Below, one piece after another: positions 1 through 5,520 of a DNA stretch of 5,574 nucleotides (positions within the stretch are counted from its first letter, which is position 1; each line of letters begins with the position of its first letter). The notes under the pieces are model-generated. The model was not told where the DNA came from, did not search any database, and saw nothing but the letters and a program-made list of their open reading frames with translations. Both the position numbers and the translations under genes were made by a program. The DNA lies in contig JAGHEC010000103.1 of the NCBI GenBank assembly GCA_021159525.1, positions 1 through 5,574 of the forward strand, given 5' to 3'. This DNA is from Deltaproteobacteria bacterium. GTDB lineage: Bacteria > Desulfobacterota > DSM-4660 > Desulfatiglandales > Desulfatiglandaceae.

Positions 1-8
1 AAACCGGG

Positions 9-30
9 GACCCATCCGAAGGATGGGGTC
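9..30 (-). terminator. Candidate hairpin terminator or extragenic hairpin downstream of the operon
   Basis: Reading the minus strand, GACCC and ATCC pair with GGAT and GGGTC around a UUC loop. This gives nine base pairs with one bulged C. It lies about 130 bases after the TAG stop of the last operon gene, so it could end the operon transcript. The bases after the stem read CCCCGG and then TTT at the window edge, so a U-tract cannot be judged. It may equally be part of an extragenic palindromic repeat together with the tandem motif beside it. Confidence 0.35.
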
Positions 31-35
31 TGAGT

Positions 36-53
36 CGAGCGAAGCGAGCGAAG
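36..53. repeat. Exact 9-bp tandem duplication
   Basis: CGAGCGAAG occurs twice in direct succession (36-44 and 45-53), immediately beside the 9-30 hairpin. Together they look like one intergenic repeat unit of about 45 bp. No coding frame explains it. Whether it is dispersed elsewhere in the genome cannot be seen from this window. Confidence 0.55.
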
Positions 54-160
54 AAGAGACGGCGCCCTCCCGGCAGTCGCCTCAGAAAAACCCTCCTGCC
101 CCTGTTCATTGAGCTATTACAACAGTCCTTCCTCATGGTTACTTGCCTTTGAATCCCACC

Positions 161-1762
161 CTATTTCGGCAGATCGTCCGGGGATTCCCAGTCCTTCATG
201 TCCTGCATCCACGGGGCCCGATTGACAAAGACGTCATGGGCCAGGGGAACCGGCGGATGGGAACGCCATTTGGGATCAAATTCATCTTTCACCTTCAAGA
301 GGAATTCATGGTAGTTGGGCCCGTATTTCGGCCCGGTCAGGTACAGGGGCTGATGGGGGCCCAACAGCGATGTGTAGAACCGGTTCTTGATGTTCATCTT
401 GGATGTATCCACGTAAAACTGATCCACAGGATGGGTGTCATCGTCCGGATCCCAGTAGATCAGGAACTCTGAATAGCCTTGGTGACCCAGCTCGAAGGAC
501 TGAAACCACCCGGGATCGCCGTAATCCGGCATCAGCGGCGGCGTGTATTTCTTCTTCAGGGCTGCATAAGAGGAACCATGTTCCGTGGCCTGGGACAGGG
601 TCTCAATGACGTAGTCCAGGGAGACATACCCGCCGCACATGAGCCACATCCCGGCGGAGTCCGCATTCTTGATCCAGGATTCATCGGACGGTTTGGTGCG
701 GCGGGCTTCACCGCCCAGTTCCGACATGATATCCATGAGGACCCGCTCATCGTACTCCATCTGCTCCTCGGAGGTGAAGCCGATGAGGAGGACCCGGACA
801 ATAAAGAAGTTGGCGATGGTCTCTTCGTTTTCCTTGCCCCAGATGTCCCAGAAATCTTCTTTACACTCCGCCTTTGCGATGGCTCTCCAGAACAGAGGCA
901 CCTTGGTGACCGCGCCGGCGATCTCGGCATGCCCAATTTCCCTCATGGCCTTCTCCTGGGCCTCTTTGGAAGGCACTGTGAAATTGATCCACTTGACCCG
1001 TTTTTCCGGAAGAGCCAGGGACGTATTCGGGGAGATGCCTGTCGGTTCAAGCCGTTCAGGCTGAAACGGCAGGGTCTTGATGGCCATGCGTGTTACGATT
1101 CCCAGACACCCCCGCAGGCCTGTATACCCTCGCAGGAGACCCCGCAGGTCCGGCCCCGGACCTTCGCCCCAAAAGGGGTCATTGCCTGTAGCAAGGGAGC
1201 CAAGGCGAAGGATCTCGCCGTCGGGCAGGACCATTTCCGTGCCCAAGATACGCCGGTGGGGCAACCCGATCCGGTGACTCAGGGGCGACCACCCGTCTCC
1301 GATCAGGTTGGCGATGGCTGATGCCTGGGCCCCGCCGCCGCCGATGACCACATAGGCCCCGTGCCGCATGCACTCCTCCTGGATGGGCGAGTAGATCATT
1401 CCCGGCCCCACCTCCACGTAGAAATGCTTTTCATCCAGGACAAAATCGTCCATGCGCTTCAGGTCGATCAGAAGCGCATCCTCCACATGGGGATGGGAAC
1501 GAGCGCCGTAAAACCCTGTGCTGTAGGGCACATAGGGAACGTCGTACCGGTAGCAGACCTTCACGATCCGCGAGACCTCTTCCGTTGTCTTGGGCATAAT
1601 GACGCATCCCGGCACGCGGGTCATGACCCGTTCATAACCCAGACCGTTCTCATACCCGCCCGGGCCGCTCCGGTAGCCCTCGCAGATGACCGGGTCGTCA
1701 GAGATATTGGCCGAGCCCACCACAGACTCCAATATCTTAAAGACTTGCTTGGATATGGACAT
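161..1762 (-). CDS. FAD-binding oxidoreductase, VAO/PCMH-type (third gene of operon)
   Basis: A 533-residue flavoprotein predicted to oxidise a small organic substrate with bound FAD and pass electrons to the neighbouring Fe-S protein. The N-terminal FAD-binding half runs from about residue 45 to 230. It has the EEVSRIVKVC helix (61-70), a PP-loop-like segment with STGFYGA (81-87), a glycine cluster GGGG (141-144), VLPDGEILRLGS (178-189), and the signature GYTGLRGCLGIVT (212-224), which corresponds to the usual GTEGTLGIIT. The C-terminal substrate-binding half contains FLIYWDPDDD and ends in FDPKWRSHPP (about 495-504), a variant of the FDP...NPG family ending, followed by a ~29-residue tail. 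There is no signal peptide or membrane segment, so it is probably cytoplasmic. The start is fixed by AAGGAGGT eight bases before ATG; it begins 23 bp after the Fe-S gene stop. Family membership is secure. The substrate is unknown: a p-cresol/vanillyl-alcohol-like, glycolate/lactate-like or alkyl-DHAP-synthase-like role is possible. Confidence 0.93.
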   Translation of the reverse strand: MSISKQVFKILESVVGSANISDDPVICEGYRSGPGGYENGLGYERVMTRVPGCVIMPKTTEEVSRIVKVCYRYDVPYVPYSTGFYGARSHPHVEDALLIDLKRMDDFVLDEKHFYVEVGPGMIYSPIQEECMRHGAYVVIGGGGAQASAIANLIGDGWSPLSHRIGLPHRRILGTEMVLPDGEILRLGSLATGNDPFWGEGPGPDLRGLLRGYTGLRGCLGIVTRMAIKTLPFQPERLEPTGISPNTSLALPEKRVKWINFTVPSKEAQEKAMREIGHAEIAGAVTKVPLFWRAIAKAECKEDFWDIWGKENEETIANFFIVRVLLIGFTSEEQMEYDERVLMDIMSELGGEARRTKPSDESWIKNADSAGMWLMCGGYVSLDYVIETLSQATEHGSSYAALKKKYTPPLMPDYGDPGWFQSFELGHQGYSEFLIYWDPDDDTHPVDQFYVDTSKMNIKNRFYTSLLGPHQPLYLTGPKYGPNYHEFLLKVKDEFDPKWRSHPPVPLAHDVFVNRAPWMQDMKDWESPDDLPK

Positions 1763-1770
1763 CTTTTTAT

Positions 1771-1778
1771 ACCTCCTT
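1771..1778 (-). promoter_or_regulatory. Shine-Dalgarno of the 533-residue flavoprotein gene
   Basis: The minus strand reads AAGGAGGT, eight bases before the ATG at 1762. This is close to the full anti-Shine-Dalgarno complement. It lies between the TAG stop of the Fe-S gene (1786-1788) and this start, and decides the start codon. Confidence 0.85.
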
Positions 1779-1785
1779 CTTTATG

Positions 1786-3111
1786 CTACCCTTCCAAGGC
1801 CGCGCAGATGACTTCCGAAATGTCCTGTACCTGCACATCATCGGCGCTGGCCTTGATGGCCCGGGCGAAATTATTTTTGCACCAAGGGCAGGCAGTTACA
1901 AGCGTTTCAGCCCCGATTTCCCTTACCTCCTCCATGCGCTGGGCCGCCGCCCATGCGGCAAATTCAGGGAAGGCCTCCTTCGTGCCCCGACCGGCACCGC
2001 AGCAAAAGGCATTTTCCCGCATCCTGGGCATTTCCACCAACTCCACGGCCGGGATGGCCTTGAGGATATCCCTTGGCTGGGCATAAACACCCTGGGTCCC
2101 GCGCCGGCGTTTCAACCTGGGTTCCACGCAGCCCATCCAGCCCCGTTTTCCCTCGTAAGGGATCCAAGGATCGCTCAGGCGTCCCAGACTGCACGCATCG
2201 TGGTAGGTCACACGGCTGCTCAACGGCTTCTTAAAGGTCAGTGCCCCGTCTTTTAGCTTCTCATCCACCAGTTCCACCAGATGAACCACCTTAAAGCCGA
2301 GTTCCTCGGTGGAGATCTCCAGCATCTTGGGCACATCCACCTTCCACATGCGATAGCCCTCGGCACAGCTCACAAGCAGGATCTTGGCCCCGGTCCTACG
2401 CACCTCTTCCAGATTCCGGCGGGCCAGCTCACGGGCCTGATCCAGGAGACCCACGGAGAACAGGATGTTGCCGCAGCACCATTCCTCGGGCATAAGCATG
2501 AAGTCGATCCCGGCGGCCTGAAGGATCTTGACGGTCGCCCGGGCAATCTCCGCGTTGGTGTAGGAAGCGCTGCAGCCCGCAAAGTAGAGCACATCCGCCT
2601 TCTCGGCCGGGGCAATGCCTTCCGGCATCCACGCCCTGCGCTTGTCTGGTTCGGCCCCGAAGCTGTTGTGATACTGCTCAATGTTGCGGGCGATCTTTTT
2701 GTGGGCAGGCATAGGCCCCACACCGTCCTGGACCGCCTTCACCCGCAGGGATTCCAGGGCCAATTCGATCTCCAGATCCAGGTTACGCTTGCACCCCACA
2801 TCGCAGGCCCCGCACAGGGTACAGGCATAGACGACCTCCAGGGCCTTTTCATTCCATTCCAGCAGGCCTTCTGCCATGGCATGACCGATCCGCATCTTTC
2901 CATAGGCCCCATAGGCATCGAACTTATACATCGCAGCGCTGGGGCAGCGTGTCATAAACCTGGCCCCCGGCATATAGGTATGATCGACCCACGTGCAGCC
3001 CTTGCATTTTATGCAACGGCTCATATCATAGACAAAATTCTGTATATCGGCGATATCGAACTTAAACTCCGATTTCGGCCGGCAATAACGCACAGGGAGT
3101 TCGGCAGTCAT
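1786..3111 (-). CDS. Heterodisulfide reductase HdrD/GlcF-like iron-sulfur protein with two CCG domains
   Basis: A 441-residue electron-transfer subunit, predicted to take electrons from the two flanking flavoproteins. The N-terminus has two [4Fe-4S] motifs: C33-x2-C36-x2-C39-x16-C56-P, with a stretched last spacing, and C97-x2-C100-x2-C103-x3-C107. CCG domain 1 reads C180-x31-C212C213-x35-C249-x2-G252: the final cysteine of the usual CxxC is glycine. CCG domain 2 is complete (C307, C370C371G, C408PWC411) but has 62 residues between C307 and C370, against the usual 31-39, because of an insert at about 311-338 that contains C328 and the basic run KRRR. There is no signal peptide or transmembrane helix, so it is soluble. 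The ATG follows AAGGAGG by six bases and lies 11 bp after the first flavoprotein gene. Domain 2 likely holds a noncubane [4Fe-4S] cluster like that of HdrB/HdrD. The electron acceptor (quinone, ETF or another carrier) is not evident. Confidence 0.93.
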   Translation of the reverse strand: MTAELPVRYCRPKSEFKFDIADIQNFVYDMSRCIKCKGCTWVDHTYMPGARFMTRCPSAAMYKFDAYGAYGKMRIGHAMAEGLLEWNEKALEVVYACTLCGACDVGCKRNLDLEIELALESLRVKAVQDGVGPMPAHKKIARNIEQYHNSFGAEPDKRRAWMPEGIAPAEKADVLYFAGCSASYTNAEIARATVKILQAAGIDFMLMPEEWCCGNILFSVGLLDQARELARRNLEEVRRTGAKILLVSCAEGYRMWKVDVPKMLEISTEELGFKVVHLVELVDEKLKDGALTFKKPLSSRVTYHDACSLGRLSDPWIPYEGKRGWMGCVEPRLKRRRGTQGVYAQPRDILKAIPAVELVEMPRMRENAFCCGAGRGTKEAFPEFAAWAAAQRMEEVREIGAETLVTACPWCKNNFARAIKASADDVQVQDISEVICAALEG

Positions 3112-3117
3112 GAGTTT

Positions 3118-3124
3118 CCTCCTT
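3118..3124 (-). promoter_or_regulatory. Shine-Dalgarno of the Fe-S gene overlapping the upstream stop codon
   Basis: The minus strand reads TAAGGAGG: the TAA stop of the first flavoprotein gene (3125-3123) shares its last two A bases with the AAGGAGG ribosome binding site. ATG follows six bases later. This arrangement favours translational coupling and balanced production of the two subunits. Confidence 0.85.
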
Positions 3125-4580
3125 AAAAACAGAGGGTTGAGGGGTTCATGATGTGATTCGGATCAAAGACCTTCTTGATCCGTCGAAGCTGATGGGCATA
3201 GGCGGCGGCCCGTTCATACACGATAGGCGCCAGGTCTCCGTAAGGACGCGTAAAAACCGCGCCCTCCTTCAGCAGTTCCTCAGCAGCCTCTCGGTACAGA
3301 GCGCGAACGGCGTCTATCTCGGCACGATCTTTCGGATCGTAGAAGAAACTGATCTCCGGACGGCAGGCCCTATTGTGTTCAATGGGCTGGACATAGATGC
3401 CTAAATTGTCAGGCAGGAGACCATAGCAGTTGGCGATTTCCTGCACCCTGAATATGAGCGAAGATGCGTTGATAGGCCGGGTATGGAAAAACAGGCTCTG
3501 GCACCCTCCTTTAACGCAAAGTCTCCAGTGGGGACGATCGGCCGGCCAGGGGGTGCGCAGGAGCCGCAGCGCCTTTTGCCTGAGCCCGGAGAATCCAGGG
3601 AGGTTTTCTCCCAGCCTTACTTCCGAGAATTCGTTCTTAATGACCTCATTTAGGAAATTCTGCTCATAGGCCAGCTTCTCCTCAGGCCGACGTTTGAGTC
3701 CGCTCAGGACCAGGATCAGGGTCCACGGCGGAAGGGTCGCCCTCAGACGTTCAAAGTCGCCGGGCCATTCCTCTGTTAGGATGGCGGCCAGATCCACGTT
3801 GTTCAAGATCAGCACCTCCTGACCGATACGCCGCGGCAGGATGCGATAGAGAAAATCATTGGCCGCATCGAGGCTGTCCATGGGGGCGAAGAGGACCTTA
3901 TCCATCCTGGGGATGGATTCCATCTTGAGGTTGGTCCAGGTAACCACGCCCATGGTCCCCTGGGCGCACTGGAAAAAACGGTAAAAATCCAGCCCCGGAC
4001 CCGACGGGTTGTCCCCCCGGGAAGGGGAATCTGGATAGCCGTTCACGCTGGCCGAACCCAGGCGAAAGATCTCGCCCGTAGGCCAGACCACCTCCATGGC
4101 CTGCAGCGGCTCCCCGTAATCATAAACCTGATTGACCGGCTCCTCCCGTTCCAGAAAATCGGTAAGAACCGATCTCTCGGCCGGGGGCGTGAGGGGCATA
4201 ATCACCCGATATCCCTTGAGAGCAAGTTCCTGGGTCAACTGACCCCAGGTTACCCCGGCCTCAAACCGCACCCGCCGGTTGTCAGCATCAATCTCCAGTA
4301 TCCGGTTCATCCGGCTCATGTCCAGGACCACCCCGCCCTCCTTGGGAATTGCGGCCCCATAAAAATGGACCCTGGAGCTACAAGGCGTGACCGGCACCCG
4401 GTGTTCATTGCACAGACGAATAACAGCGGCAACCTCCTCGGAGGAACCCGGTTTTACCGCGCAGAGGGCCGCCCCCGGAGGGACGTAGCTGTAATCGCTT
4501 TCATAAACCCGCAGCGCAGCAGGATCATCTACGTAGTTGCCCCCCCCCACGATTTCGGACAATTGCCTGGAAATGTCCAT
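3123..4580 (-). CDS. FAD-binding oxidoreductase, VAO/PCMH-type (first gene of operon)
   Basis: A 485-residue flavoprotein, close to the normal length of GlcD-like and PCMH-like FAD-linked oxidases. The FAD-binding half shows SSEEVAAVIRLCNEH (46-60), a PP-loop-like segment ending in HFYGA (72-76), GGVVLDMSRMNRILEID (82-98), VRFEAGVTWGQL (104-115), WPTGEIFRLGSAS (166-178) and AQGTMGVVT (206-214). The C-terminal half has SFFYDPKDRAEIDAV and ends with the standard closing motif FDPNHIMNP (472-480). No signal peptide or membrane helix is visible. The glycine-rich segment between the two FAD-binding halves is poorly conserved: residues 129-160 carry a Pro/Glu-rich stretch instead. It is distantly similar to the 533-residue protein at the other end of the operon (shared FYGA, GEI.RLGS and GxVT motifs), so the two are probably ancient paralogues. 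Family assignment is secure; the substrate is unknown. Codons 11-14 include a run of nine G. Confidence 0.93.
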   Translation of the reverse strand: MDISRQLSEIVGGGNYVDDPAALRVYESDYSYVPPGAALCAVKPGSSEEVAAVIRLCNEHRVPVTPCSSRVHFYGAAIPKEGGVVLDMSRMNRILEIDADNRRVRFEAGVTWGQLTQELALKGYRVIMPLTPPAERSVLTDFLEREEPVNQVYDYGEPLQAMEVVWPTGEIFRLGSASVNGYPDSPSRGDNPSGPGLDFYRFFQCAQGTMGVVTWTNLKMESIPRMDKVLFAPMDSLDAANDFLYRILPRRIGQEVLILNNVDLAAILTEEWPGDFERLRATLPPWTLILVLSGLKRRPEEKLAYEQNFLNEVIKNEFSEVRLGENLPGFSGLRQKALRLLRTPWPADRPHWRLCVKGGCQSLFFHTRPINASSLIFRVQEIANCYGLLPDNLGIYVQPIEHNRACRPEISFFYDPKDRAEIDAVRALYREAAEELLKEGAVFTRPYGDLAPIVYERAAAYAHQLRRIKKVFDPNHIMNPSTLCF

Positions 4581-4585
4581 GATTG

Positions 4586-4591
4586 ACCTCC
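4586..4591 (-). promoter_or_regulatory. Shine-Dalgarno of the first operon gene
   Basis: The minus strand reads GGAGGT followed by CAATC and ATG, a five-base spacing. It fixes the start of the 485-residue flavoprotein at 4580. Confidence 0.8.
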
Positions 4592-4608
4592 ATGCTTTAG
4601 AAGATGCT

Positions 4609-4762
4609 TAGTTAGTGTGTGAACGAAAACCAGGATTTTTCGTCAAGGTCAAGGAAGATCAAAATTTTAACCGCAGGAATATACGGAATATTTCGAGCAT
4701 TAAAATTTTTATCTGACGCAGAGATTGGCGAAAAAGACGGTTTTCGTTCGGGCACTAGTTAG
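4609..4762. repeat. MITE-like fold-back element with terminal inverted repeats
   Basis: The ends form 19-bp inverted repeats: TAGTGtgtGAACGAAAACC (4613-4631) against GGTTTTCGTTCgggCACTA (4739-4757), 16 of 19 paired with an 11-bp perfect core. Inside, GATTTTTCGTCAA (4634-4646) pairs with most of TTGGCGAAAAAGAC (4725-4738), GATCAAAATTTTAA (4657-4670) pairs with TTAAAATTTTTATC (4700-4713, 13 of 14), and GGAATAT (4676-4682) pairs with ATATTTC (4688-4694) at the apex. The whole segment therefore folds into one long imperfect hairpin. Exact 7-bp direct repeats TAGTTAG (4609-4615 and 4756-4762) bracket it, resembling a target-site duplication, although they overlap the inverted repeats. There is no coding capacity. 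A non-autonomous transposable element is the best reading; a folded mRNA leader is the alternative. Confidence 0.55.
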
Positions 4763-4794
4763 CTTATTGACATTTAATATGTGAATAGTTCAGT

Positions 4795-4823
4795 CCTTTA
4801 CCGTTTTTTAAACTTTCTGTCAA
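4795..4823 (-). promoter_or_regulatory. Candidate sigma-70 promoter for the operon
   Basis: On the minus strand a perfect -35 hexamer TTGACA (4823-4818) is followed, after 17 bases of A/T-rich spacer, by TAAAGG (4800-4795), a weak -10 matching three of six consensus positions. It points toward the operon but is about 215 bases from the first ATG, with the fold-back element between. The -35 and spacing are good and the -10 is poor, so a promoter nearer the gene is not excluded. Confidence 0.35.
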
Positions 4824-4840
4824 GATTTTTTTTGTTGCTC

Positions 4841-5150
4841 GAGGCTACCTGACCCTTCCTCCCGGGCACCCCTGGGGTCTCTCACCAACCTTGACCAACA
4901 ATCTTGGCTGCGCTCCCCTTCAAATCCCTCATTGGTTTCCCGGCAAGCGGCTTATCCCTCCTGGGCCACCCCATGGGACTTTCTTCGGGCACGCTTGCCC
5001 TAACCTGCACATTAACTCCTTTCAGGTCCGTGAGCGGACTTTCCTGCCCGGCGCGTTTTGGATGGAACCTGTTTGCTTGCGGCTGTCAGCCCGCCCCTAT
5101 CATCTTTGCCTCTAATTTTTCTGCAACGTGCGAAATATTTCAAACTTGAC
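4841..5150. other. Non-coding GC-rich stretch with several small hairpins
   Basis: About 310 bases without a convincing gene. Visible dyads are ACCCC-T-GGGGT (4868-4878), GGGCA-CGCT-TGCCC (4987-5000), AGGTCCG-TGAG-CGGACTT (5024-5041, one G-T pair) and GGCT-GTC-AGCC (5081-5091). Short open frames on the plus strand (4891-5115 and 4904-5149) overlap each other, lack good ribosome binding sites and give Pro/Cys-rich low-information peptides. The stretch does not match an RNA family that I can name. It may be the remains of a mobile element or an unassigned structured RNA. Confidence 0.4.
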
Positions 5151-5157
5151 GGTCTCT

Positions 5158-5211
5158 GCCTCCCGGCCAAGACGGGACAACAAAATGAATATCTAACGCT
5201 CGGCGACCGCC
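5158..5211 (+). repeat. 54-bp repeat unit A, copy 1
   Basis: First of three same-orientation 54-bp units. All share GACGGGACAA, AAAATG and the terminal palindrome GGCGACCGCC. This copy differs from the others mainly at CCCGG near the left end and at the AT-rich ATATCTAAC segment. A 6-bp spacer separates it from the linker that starts at 5218. Confidence 0.8.
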
Positions 5212-5217
5212 CCCGGG

Positions 5218-5256
5218 CTGTATTCGATTTTTCCCGCCCGCGCTATGGGGGTCACT
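5218..5256 (+). repeat. 39-bp linker unit B, copy 1
   Basis: It joins unit A copy 1 to copy 2. Its left 20 bases (5218-5237) recur exactly at 5454-5473. A 27-base block (5231-5257) that spans its right end recurs exactly at 5495-5521. Together with unit A it makes a 99-bp period. Confidence 0.75.
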
Positions 5257-5310
5257 GGCTCCCCTCCATGACGGGACAATAAAATGCATACGTAACGCTC
5301 GGCGACCGCC
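5257..5310 (+). repeat. 54-bp repeat unit A, copy 2
   Basis: Same length and layout as copy 1, starting 99 bp later, with ATGACGGGACAATAAAATG and the same GGCGACCGCC ending. Differences from copies 1 and 3 are scattered substitutions without indels, so the units are old and diverging rather than freshly duplicated. Confidence 0.8.
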
Positions 5311-5316
5311 CCCTGA

Positions 5317-5424
5317 CTCGTAATAGTCTTTATGGAAAGGCGGCAAAGGACTACCGTCTTATGAAAGACTGTCCTCGGGGCTGGATCAGAACGAATTCCA
5401 GCGCTCTGCCGCCGTCCCCACGAG
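5317..5424. other. Branched stem-forming segment inserted in the repeat array
   Basis: Nested inverted repeats enclose two hairpins. The outer stem is CTCGT (5317-5321) with ACGAG (5420-5424). The inner stem is GGCGGCA (5339-5345) with TGCCGCC (5407-5413). Inside are AGGAC (5347-5351)/GTCCT (5371-5375), capped by GTCTT-ATGA-AAGAC (5356-5369), and GCTGGA (5380-5385)/TCCAGC (5397-5402). The order suggests a three-way junction. It sits where the array's second period is longer than the first, so it looks like an insertion. I do not recognise a family. Confidence 0.5.
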
Positions 5425-5520
5425 CTGTATACGGTTTTTGTCCCGCCCCACGCCTGTATTCGATTTTTCCCGCTGGCGGTATGGGCGGCTCTGCTTCCCG
5501 CCCGCGCTATGGGGGTCACT
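5425..5520 (+). repeat. Linker unit B, expanded copy 2 with internal duplications
   Basis: The linker core recurs at 5454-5520, but is 67 bp rather than 39. The extra 28 bp is a tandem duplication: 5468-5495 and 5496-5523 match at 21 of 28 positions. A further degenerate copy of its left part, CTGTATaCGgTTTTTgtCCCGCC (5425-5447), precedes it by 29 bp. Local slippage-type growth is therefore visible inside the array. Confidence 0.65.

Noticed and set aside
479..1321. 280-codon open frame on the plus strand
   Set aside because: It is wholly antisense to the 533-residue flavoprotein, shows no recognisable domain and has no ribosome binding site. Long antisense open frames are expected opposite GC-rich genes.
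2281..3126. 281-codon open frame on the plus strand
   Set aside because: It is antisense to the Fe-S gene, whose cysteine motifs prove the minus-strand frame. No motif or ribosome binding site supports the plus frame.
4767..4795. Plus-strand TTGACA as a promoter reading toward the repeat array
   Set aside because: At the correct spacing the -10 position reads TCAGTC, and no gene lies downstream on the plus strand.
5024..5060. RNase P-like motif (GGAAAGTCCG on the minus strand)
   Set aside because: Only this short string matches. The other universally conserved parts of RNase P RNA are not found in the surrounding bases.
4891..5149. Small plus-strand open frames
   Set aside because: Two frames overlap with no Shine-Dalgarno, low-information composition and several hairpins beneath them. 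There is nothing to choose one as real.
5158..5310. Integron attC sites, because the minus strand shows GCGTTAG-like segments
   Set aside because: Paired R'/R'' core sites in inverted orientation with a palindromic middle are not present, and the TAAC segment is lost in copy 3. No cassette gene or integrase is seen.
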